From: Letharia columbiana
Taxonomy: Eukaryota; Ascomycota; Lecanoromycetes; Lecanorales; Parmeliaceae
Assembly: GCF_014066305.1 (NCBI RefSeq)
Contig: NW_023501082.1
Coordinates: 342,001 to 406,000 of the forward strand
DNA: 64,000 bases
Direction of reading: 5' to 3'
Part shown: one piece after another, positions 1-11,640 of the stretch
Position numbering within the stretch: position 1 is the stretch's first letter
Layout: each line of letters opens with the position of its first letter
Translations under genes and position numbers: made by a program
Notes under the pieces: model-generated
Seen by the model: only the letters and a program-made list of their open reading frames with translations
What the model was told of the DNA's origin: nothing
Database searches by the model: none

Positions 1-1
1 G

Positions 2-817
2 CCAAGCGAAAACCCGCGTCACACATATAAACCTCTCCATACAGCCCAAAGCTGGAAGGACTACTTTAAAGACGTATCAAATAGCCTATTCGCGAGGTAT
101 ATCACCAAAGAATTCTCTCCTGCCGATGACGACAACGCGTGCTTGCAAGCATGTCGCTTCCTCAAGATAGCCGTCGATTCTTCGAGCCTTATACTCACCA
201 TCCTAGCGGGCCTCGAGTCGGAAATCCCCAGTCTTGCTTCTCGCACCAAGCTTACGATCCATATTATAGGCGCTGACGATCAAGAGATCCGCCGCGCGAG
301 GATGCCGGAAGATCTGTATCACCTGCTCCCGAAACTCCAACATTTGGTAGTCGGCTATGTTGGACCAGATGTTGGCTCCGCGCATGGAAATACTACAAAG
401 CTTTTGGAGTTCGAATGCTGTCCCAAGTGCCAGAGCATGGGTCGATCTCCCCGGCAAGCATTCCTGGCGGATGATCTCTATCATGATTTCGCTGAATCAG
501 ACCTGTTTGCCAAGTACCCTCCAGACTTAATCATCGCACCGAATTCCGGCCACGCCGAATCACAAGTCCAGAGATGGCAGCCCACCTTGCAGTGTATACT
601 CGAGCTCGGAGTTCCAGCCGTTTTTACAACCTACAACAGAAACGAGGCGGTGGACGAAGAACAAATTTTCGATACAATGGGCGCGCACTTTTCGAAGAGA
701 CTGGCTGAGAATCCCTGGCGCGGGGTTCTCCCTAAGTTCGACGCGTTCATGGAGCGGTATGATGTGTTTTACTTCAACTACTACTGGTATATCGTTAAAG
801 GCAGGACGGATATTTAA
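2..817 (+). CDS. MSS51 C-terminal-domain protein (MYND-associated family), 5' partial
   Basis: The frame is open from the left edge (base 2) to the TAA ending at 817, about 271 residues, so the N terminus lies outside the window. Visible features match the C-terminal domain shared by yeast Mss51 and many fungal MYND-finger proteins: a 'LTIHIIGAD' strand, 'LLPKLQHLVVGYVGPDVG', a 'CCPKC' pair, 'PDLIIAPNSGH', 'WQPTLQCILELGVPAVFTTYN' and a final 'NPWRGVLPKFD...YFNYYWYIVKG'. The MYND zinc finger expected upstream is not visible. Mss51 is a mitochondrial translational activator, but most fungal relatives have no known function, so I name only the domain. No intron is needed here. An ATG-based start inside the window would be wrong, because conserved-looking sequence continues in frame upstream. 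Confidence 0.75.
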   Translation, partial: PSENPRHTYKPLHTAQSWKDYFKDVSNSLFARYITKEFSPADDDNACLQACRFLKIAVDSSSLILTILAGLESEIPSLASRTKLTIHIIGADDQEIRRARMPEDLYHLLPKLQHLVVGYVGPDVGSAHGNTTKLLEFECCPKCQSMGRSPRQAFLADDLYHDFAESDLFAKYPPDLIIAPNSGHAESQVQRWQPTLQCILELGVPAVFTTYNRNEAVDEEQIFDTMGAHFSKRLAENPWRGVLPKFDAFMERYDVFYFNYYWYIVKGRTDI

Positions 818-959
818 AGTGAACCTCCAGATTGTAGCAGGTGGTGTAAACTAAATGTGAAGTATTCGAATGTTGCCGTTAGTGTTCTCATTCTCACGCA
901 TCACATATACACAGGGCACATAGGTATGAGGTATCAAGTGGTTGGGCCGTCCCCGACGC

Positions 960-1275
960 CGGGATAACAGCTGAATAGAGGCCTGAACAGACGTATTCGT
1001 ACCCCAGCGCCGAGAAAACTTCCATGCCTATGGCATAGACCTGGAGTGAAATAGTAGCTAGCTATGTACAGGTGTGGGTGGGTGGGACAAAAAGTATGCA
1101 ATGGCTCTGAAAGAGACGAAATCGAATGAAGAGCCATTGATAGGTGCAAAACAGGTGGATATGTAGCTCGTAATGAACAGGTGTCTCCTACCCCTGACCG
1201 GGTACCCTGATACAGGGTACCTGAAACAGCGGCTATATCATGAAACCCACTAACCCCCAGTCCCACTGTGGCGAT
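960..1275 (+). repeat. Dispersed repeat, diverged copy 1
   Basis: This stretch matches the repeat at 45200-45502 and 49272-49476. It shares 'gtacaggtgtgggtgggtgg', the core 'tggctctgaaagagacgaa' and the continuation to 'agagcc.ttgataggtgcaa', then 'cccactaacc..cagtcccactg' at the end. It has point differences and short indels against the right-hand copies. Minus-strand frames across it are shadows and not a conserved gene. The ends look like those of a non-autonomous DNA element (see the copy at 45058). Confidence 0.75.
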
Positions 1276-1624
1276 AAAAACGGGTTTGCATTTTCGCATA
1301 TGGCTGGGTAGCACTTAGCGAGGAACGAGCAACGTGTGAGGGTTCGGATACTAGTGCAATAACATGGAATCTGATAGCAACGCAGTGGGGAAGGTGAAGC
1401 CGAGACCCTAGGACACGCGCCAGTGCGCGTGACAGACACGTCATCAACAAGGACTTTGGCACCAACAATCCTTGGATACAGTCAGCGCATTCAGCGCAGC
1501 TCCGGAATGACCAGATCAAAGGCCAGCGCCGCGTCCTCTCGGGAACCGAGCGAAGCTGCAGATCTCAACTCCCCCATCTTCCCAAGTCTCGGTCGAGGAA
1601 GAATCCATCGCCAGCTCTTTCGAC

Positions 1625-2769
1625 GTGGGTTATGATAGCGATGCAAATCCTAATACTCTCAAGCGCTCACTTGAGGACTGTTTAGACAACATTCAGACTA
1701 CGGGCACCTTTGCTACGTCTGGGCTGTTGCCAGATGCTACATCACCAGGCTTAAAAATTCACAATGTAGACTCGGTTGGAGCCCCCCTTGCAAGAAACCC
1801 AAAGCGAAAGCCATTGAAAATGTATGCCACCAAGCACCATTTGGGCAAGGTCGGTCCGATCTCCTTTCGAAGTGGCCTACTACTCATGCTCGGTACGTCG
1901 CTCAATATCTACCCCAAGACAGTACATGTTCTAGAGTTCGAGAAAGTCGTTACTGCTTTTTCTGTCGCGTTCGCCACCAGTATCTTGCGTGGAAACCCGG
2001 AACGGGCCCACTCAGTTGACGACGCATTTGACGTCTTTTTCGAATTTATCATTGCTTTCTTCCGAAATTCTCAGCTGAATGTCGGAGCGCGGCAGAACGA
2101 GGGAGGTCCGAAACTGATACGTCAGCAAGCCCTGTGCAGTGTCTCATGAACGCAGGCGACCCAGCCATTTTGCTCGTCCAGCTTGACAGACGAGATCTTG
2201 GTGTCGAGGTACTGAAGGTGATCCGAAAGTGGGAGGCTGAAGCTGGTACGGTTCATATTGTCGCCTTCGAAACCTTCTTCCTTCCTCATCTTGGAGCTCT
2301 GACCGCAACTGGACCGTGGACCTCAGAACGGGTGACTCGATATGGGAAGCTCTTCCGTACAACGCTCACACTGTGCGCAATGCGCTTCGTGCAGATCGAA
2401 CGACAGGCCGGTAATTGGACAAGGAGCCCTCGAGGCTGCGATTGCTCGCTTTGTTGTCAACTTGATAACTTCTTGGTTAACGTTTCGTAGTAGTCCATGA
2501 GGTTTCCAGTCAGCCGCGGCAGAAGGCAACATCTGCATCAGAGTTTAGCATGCACAATAACCAAGCATGTGACCGATCAACGGGGCGTAGAAACTCTCGT
2601 GGTGACAAAGCCCAGCACACCTTCGCTGGCAAAGCATGAGCAGTGGCAACAGAGGCTCTCGAAGGCCGAAGAGCAGATCAAGACACTCGACCAGGGAATT
2701 CTAAAGCAAATTTTAGGTGATGACTATGTGTCTCTTACCGGGCTCCGGAGTACGAGAAGAGGCGACTAA
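1625..2769 (+). pseudogene. Broken fungal 2OG-Fe(II)-oxygenase-associated gene with catalytic middle missing
   Basis: Three blocks resemble a large fungal family that carries a 2OG-Fe(II) oxygenase domain. The first is an N-terminal segment at 1650-1850 ('LEDCLDNIQTTGTFATSG', 'PGLKIHNVDSVGAPLAR'). The second is a helical region at 1880-2150 ('VVTAFSVAFATSILR', 'AHSVDDAFDVFFEFII'). The third is a C-terminal block at 2420-2769 ('GCDCSLCCQLDNFL', 'RFPVSRGRRQHLHQSL', 'GVETLVVTKP', 'LKQILGDDYVSL'). From memory of the family, the catalytic beta-helix with its HxD...H triad should lie between the first two blocks, and it is absent. The frame changes between about 2100 and 2150. Two adjacent TAG codons at 2488-2493 interrupt the last block in frame. 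The TAGs could each be CAG changed at CpA. A short intron at the frame change is possible, but it does not explain the stops. Confidence 0.55.
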
Positions 2770-3572
2770 GGGCTGTCTTCGGCGCCCGCGGCCGTAACAC
2801 GTCAGGGGCCGGAGATAATAGACTTAACCTGACAAGATGAAGACAAGCGTCAAGAACTCTTGGCACAGGTCGGCAAGGCTCTGAGATTCTCATACTTAGC
2901 ATACTCCGTATCTTTGTTTCTCCACGCCTTTTGAAGAGAAGGCATCCTGAAAAGGAGAGCTGTGGGGATTGCCGGGTAGATTGTTTGGGAAAGATGAATT
3001 GCGTGTTTCGCGCTTGAGGAAGATAGGCTAAGCTTGGGTGACGAAGAGTGAGCTCATCATAGGATGATAAATCTTCAACTTGGGCGTCGGGTCAAGAGGA
3101 GGCGCCCCCGGGCCCAATAGTACTCATACCGACCATTCTCAAGTTCACAGGACGTGAAGCCCACGCTCGTTACTAGCCACAGCGATCGTTCCAACACTCG
3201 GTGAGGCTCACGCACGTTTCGGGAAGCGGATGCTAGATTTGGTGTCAGGACGGCTTTGAGCGAGTACCATGGACCTAGAACTCCGTCTTATGTCGTCGCG
3301 ATCACTGCAGGTAAAATCAAGGAAACCTCGTGTGATCCAAGCGCAAGCAAACACTAACGCAAGAGCCCCGGTCTTTTCCTACCGATTGTACTCCTTCGTC
3401 ATGTCCAGTCGCCCTCCCGCCTTGCGCATTCATACGAATCCGATTTACTGCACTTGGTTCAGCATGCATCATCTCACGGGAAGCCATCGACCCTAAAAAC
3501 TATACCTCCGCAGGGATCCAAGGATGAGGCATCATGTCGCCCCTCTCACCCTCATCTTCACCACCGCCCTCT
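2770..3572. other. Intergenic, nothing recognised
   Basis: Ordinary base composition. Short frames on both strands show no recognisable domain and no splice pattern. It lies between the 3' end of the oxygenase remnant and the 3' end of the minus-strand hypothetical gene. Confidence 0.5.
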
Positions 3573-4506
3573 TCACCACTCCCATAAACATCCCCCCTCA
3601 TCGCGCGGCCTGGCCCCTCGCCCAAAAAGCACGTACTGGGGGAAATCCGCCGTCAGCGGAACGTCCGTATATCCAGGCAGCCCGTGAACGCGATTCGTCA
3701 GCTCCTTAAAACGAACGTACACCTCCCTTCTGTCCTCCCTCTCGAGCTGTGCGGGAAGATCCCGCTTGCCGGGGGGGAGTTCGTAGCTCCACAGGTCTTC
3801 TTCCATGCTGTGCACGGATACCTGCGCTATCAGCCTTCTTGAACGCTTTTTTGTGCGGGCTCCGCGCGGCGAGGATCCGGGGGATGTCGACCGCGGAGGC
3901 GATGCGGTGGTACAGCGTCGATAAGTGCGCCGTGGTGCATTTCTGGTCGAAGTACGCGAGTCGGCGGGCTTGGCTGTCGGTGGTGTCGTCGTCGTATGAC
4001 ATCAAGAATAGATCGAGGAAGTCACGTCGCGATGTCAGCTGCGAGCGGATGAGGCGCGCTTTTGCGAAGAAGTGGTTCTGGAAACTCGAGCGGTCGCTGC
4101 GGTATTTGCTCATTAGGCGCTTTGGTATTGAGGAGGAGGAGGGGGAAGAGGTTGAGCGGATGAGGAGGGGCGATATGTTGTGGTGGAGAGCGTCGCCTTT
4201 GGTGGCGTGGTCGATGAGGAAGAGCACTTTCATCCCTTGCTGGCTGTCTGTTGTCCGCTGGTCGAAGGCTGGGCGGGGTGGAGATGAAAGGTTGGGCGCG
4301 GAAGGGCGGGTGCCGGTGATGCGTGATGTGGGGGACGCTTTGGACTGGGAATATTGCTGCTGTCTGGCGGGAAAGCCTCCGAGGTCTAGCAGACGCCTTC
4401 GATTGCTGGTGAGACTTGAGGAGCGTACGGCTTTGACAGTAGAATGGCCGCAGTCATAGTTGCTCGACGTAGGCTCTCGCATGCCGGAATGTGAGTGGCT
4501 CTGCAC
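3573..4506 (-). pseudogene. Hypothetical protein gene, probably frameshifted near 3815-3830
   Basis: I do not recognise the protein. The minus strand reads from ATG 4506 through a serine-rich N terminus into a segment that looks genuinely coding ('SYDDDTTDSQARRLAYFDQ', 'TLYHRIASAVDIPRIL'). At about 3820 the coding-like frame switches to another register, which continues 'SMEEDLWSYELPPGKRDLP', 'EDRREVYVRFKELTNRVHG' and stops at 3573. A 14-nt GT..AG stretch at the switch is too short to be an intron, so a small indel (or a sequencing error) is the simplest explanation. The plus-strand frame 3749-4459 over the same DNA is rich in Arg, Trp and Ser and looks like an antisense shadow. Where the true start lies is uncertain. 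Confidence 0.4.
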
Positions 4507-4929
4507 GGTGAGCTCTTGCGTAGCGTGTAGTTGAAGCCTCGGGGATCGAGAAGACGTCTCTCGTCGAAACGAGGGCGTTTTGCGGACTCGCTAGTTTCGC
4601 TCTCAACTTCACCTCGGTCGCGAGACCTGCTGGTGGATTGCGGTGCAGCTGCGCCAATTCTGGTCTCAGCGCGGGTGGGTCCGCGTGGGTTTTAAGTGGC
4701 TTGGCGTGAGATTTTATCGAACTCCGTCTCTTGATCGTGTGATTCTATTGTGGAATACTGCAAGAACTGGCCGGGTTCCAGATCGGCGTCACTTTGATCG
4801 TAAGATCTTTTTGAGATTTACACCGCGCTCATAGTTGTTGTTGCCGCGGGATGCAAACTTGACGGGACTGCGAACAGCATGAGTAAATTGTGGACGGTCA
4901 TGAGATCCTGAACTAAATCGGTTTTTGTT

Positions 4930-4966
<37 letters not shown>

Positions 4967-6639
4967 CGCGTGAAGACACATGTGATTGCGGTGGCAGGAA
5001 GGCGAAGCCTGGTGTGTGCTGGCGATAAGTGCGCATGACTTGGGAGACAACGGCGATGATTATATGCCTGGATATGATTGAAGTGGACACAGAGGCGGTT
5101 GAGTTGATGCAGTGGAAACAGTATGCGAAGAGGAACAGTGTTGTCTCAAGAACACTAGCTGTATGTTTGCCTGGGCAATGTCCGAGGCCTCAAGCACAGC
5201 CATTCTCACGCATTCAGGCAGCCCCTTGGTCGTTGACACGGTGGTCGCCTGAAGAGACAGGCTTGTGATTGCTGTCTTTCGCAGTCACTAAGGTCCGCCT
5301 GGATCTCGTCATCAATCCTGCTCGACAATAGCGGTAGCTCGTGTTCCAACTGGATATTCACGCGACAAGATGGCTAGCAAATGCCCACAATCCGAGGAGA
5401 ACCCGTTTAAACATGAGCGCTTTCGACATCACAGGCTAAAGCCCCGAGATAATTGGGTACTAGTGGCTTCGATCTTCGTGGACGTGCTGGCGAGCAGCCT
5501 ATAGAGTTCTTTCAAGGTCGAGGTTGAGGAGTTCTTCTTTTGACTGAAGCCGCCGTTCAAACTCGGGAGGGACAGATCTGGCGCGAAAGTGAAAATGATC
5601 ATTCTTATGGATCTTCTATCCACCATAACAAAATTTCCGGTAGTAGCCTCATAGCTAATTCTGGGCATAGTGTAATTATAAGACGCACTAGCCCAAGTAA
5701 AGACCTTGGTAGTAGTGAGATAGTTGGTAATATGATCAACGGACATCTTCCAAAAGCATGCCTGGGTCAGCCATCACATAGTCTAGAACTGCCAGCTTCT
5801 TCCGCGATATGGCTAGGCTAGAAGAACGAGGACCAGAGAAGGCATCATGATGTAGACAAACGATATGAGATTCTGCTCCGCTTCAAAAAAAAGGACCCAA
5901 ACAGCCACCAGGGCGATCCGGGAAGCCTGCAGATCCCAGTTCGATGAGATCTCGAAGCGCGAGAGTACAACCATTATTGCCATCTTGAATCCGGCTTACA
6001 AAGTTACAAAGGCAAAGAGAGTTTAAGATCTCTGCTCATCTGGTTTACGAGCAACAGAATGTACTCCGCTCTATGTTTGGCTTTGAAGGCCCGATATTTC
6101 ATTCTTTAGGGACGTTAAACGCCGGACACTCAAAGGCCAAATTTTAATAAATAATTTCAAATGATCCAAGGTTTTGGGGTATGAATTTGTAATTTACCCT
6201 ATTTCATTGTGAAACTAGACGGATGGGCCAACATAGCGTTCATCTCGGATGTAGACATACATGGACAGAGCATATGAGCGGCCCGGAACGCTTAGCGGGG
6301 AAAGGACAAATCAAGTCAAGTCAAGTCATCCAGGCTTGCGACTCCTCAATGGTCAATCATTCCAACAAGCGGGTGAAAGGACCAACTACGCAAAGCTTCT
6401 GGGCAAGCGCATTTTATCGATCAAACAGCAACGACAAAGCGACCGCTATGGACGGGTTCCCAGCGGATGTATTACCATTTTTCGATGAGTTAACATGCTT
6501 GATGTACAACAAAAGCAGGTAACAGGTACGCGATTCTAGTTGCACAAGAAACAATACTAGACCTCGCCCTTGTCATGGTCATCAGGAACAAATGTCGTGG
6601 TTCCCTTCTCTGCTCGCCATAGATGATGCTGTTTGATGC
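4507..6639. other. Long gene-poor stretch with one possible dead minus-strand frame
   Basis: No gene is supported. Between 5983 and 5429 the minus strand has a hydrophobic reading frame ('LVAVWVLFF', 'FVYIMMPSLVLVLLA') that stays in one register but is cut by at least three stops around 5750-5820. It could be a dead membrane-protein gene, but no family signature is clear. A trinucleotide repeat lies at 4930. Confidence 0.4.
4930..4966 (+). repeat. (TTG)12 microsatellite
   Basis: Twelve perfect TTG triplets in a row, preceded by a T-rich run. It lies in non-coding sequence upstream of the minus-strand hypothetical gene. Confidence 0.95.
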
Positions 6640-7381
6640 TTCGTTAAGGGGGAAGTGAGGGGGAGGGGAGGGGAGGGGGGGAGGGGAAAGAGGTGGCGAG
6701 CAACTTTACGCGGCCGTACGCGTATCAGCCGAGCGCACGTGACTCGGCATCTCCAAAGTCTAAATTGCCGTTGCTTTTAACCGAAGTGTGGAGAAGTTCA
6801 TCCAACACTTCAAGTTACTCGTAGTACTGGTAAACGAAGCGAATCCTGGTCACCCACATGAACAGCAAGGATCCGCCAAACTCTAGGCAACCTGGCCGAT
6901 GATATCGATGGAGAGAAGCCAATGATCAGCACTCATACCCTGCACTTAAAGCTAGCTCACGGGGATAATAAACGGGTGGGCTTACCACGGAAGCCACGAG
7001 ACTCGTCCAATTCCTACTTTAGTTTACTTTGCTTTACCATATCATACTCAGAGCGAGGGGCCGGGTAATGGGTAATAATAAGTGGTGCAAGTTCTTGTAT
7101 GGCAGGCTGGCAGCAGCTGACTTTACCCATTTAACCGGAGTGGCCGACCAGCATCTTCTTCCCCAGATCGACATGGCCTAAAACCCCCTCCTCCTTTCCC
7201 CATGGGGATATCGGAACCACTCAGTAGTCAATGATGTACTTGTCTCATGCCATATATACCTCCTTCTCCGCTTCTGACCCGACTTTTCTATAATTGTATT
7301 TCTTACTCTCTGCCGCGAGTGCTTTCTTCAGCCTTTCCATTGTTCAAGAGCCCGTAGCAGCATCCGCTTCAGATACTCAGG
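6640..7381 (+). promoter_or_regulatory. Upstream region of the sugar transporter gene
   Basis: This interval holds a striking purine tract of G-runs at about 6648-6692 (GGGGGAGGGGAGGGGAGGGG-like). It also has a CT-rich stretch and a TATA-like 'catatatacc' at 7251-7260, about 125 nt before the ATG at 7382. The pattern fits a regulated fungal promoter. The tract is not a clean match to the CreA consensus SYGGRG, so I do not assign a regulator. Confidence 0.4.
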
Positions 7382-9417
7382 ATGGGTCCGGTCGCTGCTA
7401 CCACCGGCACCTACGATGTCGCACTCAACCGCCGTAAGGCCCTCATGGGCGATTCAGGGCCCATGGCTTTGGTTCAAAATTTCAGAGTCTTTGGTATTGC
7501 CTGTTTCGCCTGTATTGGAGGCCTGCTCTACGGCTACAACCAAGGAGTTTTCTCCGGTGTCTTGACTATGAACAACTTCATGGATCGTAAACATCGAATC
7601 TACCCTTGGTTCACAAAAATTTCGCTCACATGTTGTAGATATGGGAGACTACGACTCCAAACTCGCAGCAGACCAAACTCGCAAAGGGTGGCTCACCTCT
7701 ATTTTGGAACTAGGCGCCTGGGTTGGAACACTGCTGTCCGGCTTCTTGGCTGAGCAGTACTCGAGGAAGATCAGCATCATCATCGCTACCGGCGTCTTCA
7801 TCATTGGTGTTGTTGTACAGACCACCGCTGTCGCCGCTGGGCACTCGTCCATCCTTGGAGGCAGATTCATCACGTAAGTTTCATATTGATATCATGATCG
7901 CCGCACCATTTAACAATGCCTCTAGCGGTATGGGGGTCGGCTCTCTGTCCATGATTGTTCCAATGTACAACGCCGAGTGTGCTCCTCCTGAAGTCCGGGG
8001 TTCTCTCATCTCGCTCCAGCAATTCGCCATTGAGATCGGTATCATGGTCAGCTTCTGGATTGATTAGTACGCTTGCCCTTGCCCACTTTTCTTTGTCACT
8101 TAGCTGACATTGACTGCTTAGTGGGACGAATTACATTGGCGGCACAGGAAGTACGCAATCAGAAGCTTCTTGGCTGGTCCCGATCTGCCTCCAGCTGGCT
8201 CCTGCATTGGCGCTCTTCTGTGGGATGATCTTTATGCCTTACTCGCCGAGATGGCTCGTGCATCACGACAGAGAAGTAGAAGCACGCAAAGTGCTAGCGA
8301 CTTTGAGAGGACTGTCACAGGATCATGAGTTGGTTGAGCTCGAGTTCTTGGAGATCAAGGCTCAGTCTACATTCGAGAAGCGGACTGTCGCAGACAAATT
8401 CCCTCACCTGCAGCACCCGGGGGCGTGGAATACCTTTAAGCTGCAATTCGTTGCCATTGGAAGTCTTTTCAAGAGTATGGCTATGTTCAGACGAGTGATT
8501 GTTGCTACTGTCACTATGTAAGAGCATGACGTTTGATCTCTCAGGACGCTTGACGCTGACTACTGCAACCAGGTTCTTCCAACAGTGGACTGGTATTAAC
8601 GCCATCCTCTACTATGCTCCCACCATATTCCAAAACCTCGGCCTGTCCGGTAACACCATTTCTCTTCTCGCCACCGGTGTCGTCGGTATCGTCATGCTGC
8701 TCGCCACAATCCCTACGCTGTTCTACATCGACAAACTTGGTCGCAAGCCCATCTTGACCATTGGTGCAATTGGAATGGGTACCTGGTGAGCATCAGACAA
8801 ATAAAATCGTCGAACAGATCGGATGCTAACCCTGTTCCTAGTCATTTAATCATCGCCGTCATTGTCGCCAAAGATCAATCCTCCTGGGCCAAGCACACTG
8901 CTGCTGGCTGGGCTGCCGGTAAGTCATCACTTATCCCTCATCTTTTCCAACGAGCCAGAAACTCACATAATTCCCAGTTGCCATGGTCTGGCTCTTCGTC
9001 ATCCACTTCGGCTACTCCTGGGGCCCCTGCGCCTGGATCCTCGTCGCAGAAGTCTGGCCCATGTCCAACCGCCCCTACGGCATCGCCCTCGGCGCCTCCT
9101 CCAATTGGATGAACAACTTCATCGTCGGCCAAGTCACGCCGGATATGCTGAGCGGCATCACTTACGGTACTTACATCATCTTCGGTCTCTTCTGCTTCAT
9201 GGGCGCCGCTTTCATCTGGTTCTATGTCCCGGAGACTAAGAGGCTTACGCTCGAGGAGATGGACATCCTCTTCGGAACGGATACGACCGCCAGGGCCGAC
9301 TATGAGAGGATGGAAGCGGTCAATCGGGATATTGGTCTCAAGGGTGCGCTGGGGGGTGAGGGCGGCGGGGCGTTCAGTGAGAAGGAGAAGGTGAGCGAGG
9401 ATGGCAAGTCTGACTGA
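7382..9417 (+). CDS. MFS sugar transporter, seven exons, 568 aa
   Basis: Exons 7382-7586, 7639-7873, 7926-8066, 8122-8517, 8573-8785, 8842-8918 and 8978-9417 join to 1707 nt (568 aa plus TGA) with all phases closing. The six introns are 52-59 nt, several with a good branch point (GCTAAC at 8824, GCTGAC before 8572). The product has the marks of the sugar-porter branch of the major facilitator superfamily: 'GGLLYGYNQGVFSGVL' in helix 1, 'GRFITGMGVG', 'CAPPEVRGSLISLQQ', 'PYSPRWLV', 'FQQWTGINAILYYAPTIF', 'DKLGRKPIL' and the terminal 'PETKRLTLEEMDILF'. Twelve membrane helices and proton-coupled hexose import at the plasma membrane are expected for the family. The substrate cannot be told from sequence. 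Length is usual for fungal hexose transporters. ATG 7382 is the first in frame before helix 1. Confidence 0.92.
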
Positions 9418-11238
9418 TGCGGTCCTTCGTTCTCATTCATTTTTGGGATTTCCTGGTATGGAGTGGACTTTCATCTTGGACCTCATTTACGCGATGCAAC
9501 AGAAATGGGTGGAGATCTTTCAATAATTCAATCATCTTACTTCCACTTTCCCGTATCTGCCTCGCCCCGTCTCTTGGTGACTGTTCTCCATTCATCTTAC
9601 CCGCTTAAAAGATGCTCTTTTCTCGGGCAATGGCCCAAGCCTAAATGGCAGGGCACTGATCGTGCAGTCCTTGCCATGTTGTCCACAATGACTACTCTGT
9701 CATCTACTATCCCTCTTTGGGGATGGCATCGGGCTTCGAGCTTCGATGTTGATGTCTCGTTATGCCTGTACGAGTAATGATATTACTCAAGAGAAGCCTC
9801 CAACTCATTGGAATACTGTACTCATCTCCGCCCTCACTTCACCGTCGACATTCACAAGTCGCGCATTCACCAGCGGCGAGATCGCCGGATCGTCACTCGA
9901 GGGTATTTGAAACCCGTTTCTCACCGACTCTCTCTAACTTTCGTCATTCATCTACCTTATATACACACTTCTACAATTTTATTCTTATACATGTACTTCA
10001 GCATCGTAGGTGGGTATAGTCTTTGCTTGGATTGTTAGTGCAAAAGACCTTACATATATACATACTGTTCTCGTTTCTCCCTTTCCCCCTTTTCTTTATA
10101 GGAAAAAAAGTGGCGCAGATAGTCAAGATTTTTCGGCGTAGGGACGTGGTGCGAGTACAATTAAATCTTGAGAAGAATTTAGCCCAGCAACGTCACGCTC
10201 GTTATCTTGGAGCATCTAGTCATTGTTCATGACACACCGGCTTCGAAGACACATGGGCACGTTCTGCATATCAGATCCATAGTCAGCAGCTACCCTTCAT
10301 CCAAACGATCGGACTACTCAAGCCTTGAACTTGCCAACTCCACCAACTTACACCTACATCGGACGGGCATTCCTTCGACATTCTTTGCTACCTCTTCGCA
10401 CCAACAAAGCTTTGCGCCCTCTCGCCATAGACGCTACGACTGACCAACCACACTTCTAGATTACGCTTCCTCTAAGAATCGGCACGGTTTTCGCTTTGGC
10501 GCTTACAGTTTATATCATGGTTACGAGGGCAATCACGCAGTAATGCCGCCCATCTCAGCTGCCCATATGGAAATGGTGCTAAGCGTGTATCTCTTTGCGG
10601 ATCATTTCTGACGGCAAGCCATCTTAGAAACAGCTTGAGCACGTCCCTGGACTCTGGGTCTGACCAGTTGGCGGCAGCGTGGGGTTTTCTTTAGAATCGC
10701 TGGTATGTACTCGCTCTGATTGGAGACTGAGCACTCCTACTGCTGCATGCTGATTTTAGCGGTGAGGAAAACAGGGATTGATGAGTTTGAGGTCTCCTCA
10801 GGTTCAAACTTGTAGGAGCATTGGGAGATGATGCGGAAGAATGATTGATCTTGTGGGGAGTTGTTTGATACGATTTAACGTTCTGGCAGTCTTCTCTTTT
10901 CTCTTGTCAATTCTTTCACATATCTCTACAGTCACAACCCTTATCTGTTACTTGGCAGAAGAGCCGATAAATTGCCGGTATCTACGGTTATGAATCACTG
11001 CAGGTTTTTATTTCGCGTCGAGTATACATCATTCTCGTGTACCAGACTCAATAATCATTCGAAGTGACCCCCGGACCTCAAAGCACTACGCAGCCCTTTT
11101 TCTGTTTCTTTTCATCGCGGAACACACCTGAGGCTTACGGAGCTGGACGTGGTAAGAACTGCTTGCGGAGGAAATGCGTAGGCTGTCTTGGACAATGCCG
11201 ATTCCTGAGGTGACGACGCCAGGCAATATCATTTCAGC
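9418..11238. other. Intergenic, no gene recognised
   Basis: 3' flank of the sugar transporter, followed by sequence with only short frames rich in Ser, His and Arg on the plus strand. No domain, splice pattern or repeat stands out. The RNase H remnant follows at 11239, and the retroelement may begin somewhat upstream of it. Confidence 0.5.
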
Positions 11239-11640
11239 ACTGACCCTTCGAAGACCGGGGTAGCAGGGGTGCTGTTTCAACTGAAGAGCTCTGATGTCGG
11301 CACTTCTTTGACAAAAGACTTGTGGTCTGATATGTCTATCGTGATGTTCTTGTCCTATCAATTCACGCCGACCCAGACTCGCTATCACACCACTGAGAGA
11401 GAATATTTAGCCGTTGTTAAATGTTTAGCAGAAGTTCGGTAGAGCGTTAAAGGGTCGCGCTTCCCGATAATGCTCTACACAGACCATCAGGCTTTGCTTA
11501 AGGTTCTCAAAAGCGAAGATGTAACGGGGCGCATATCCCGATGGCAGCCATGTCTGAGCGAATACGACCTCGACGTATATCATGTTCCTGGAAAAGAAAT
11601 TCTTCGCTGCTACCCGCGTCGATTCGATTCTATCTCATGG
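11239..11640 (+). pseudogene. Ty3/gypsy RNase H domain remnant
   Basis: One frame reads from 'TDPSKTGVAGVLFQ' through 'FLSYQFTPTQTRYHTTEREY' and 'LAVVKCLAEVR' to 'LYTDHQALLKVLKSEDV' and 'RISRWQPCLSEYDLDVYHV', ending near 'PGKE'. This is the order of the RNase H domain of Ty3/gypsy polyproteins, with the acidic residues at the expected places (D of TDPSKTG, E of TEREY, D of YTDHQ). A single TAG at 11440-11442 interrupts it where a Trp codon is usual. TGG to TAG is the change that CpA-directed mutation of the other strand would give. Reverse transcriptase was not found upstream. Confidence 0.8.

Noticed and set aside
3749..4459. 236-codon plus-strand frame as a gene
   Set aside because: It is antisense to a better minus-strand frame; its composition is dominated by Arg, Trp and Ser and no start or splice context supports it.
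4770..4795. tRNA B-box-like 'gggttccagatc'
   Set aside because: It deviates from the consensus and no acceptor stem is present.
5429..5983. Rhodopsin-type membrane gene on the minus strand
   Set aside because: One register is hydrophobic, but at least three stops interrupt it and no family motif or convincing intron was found.
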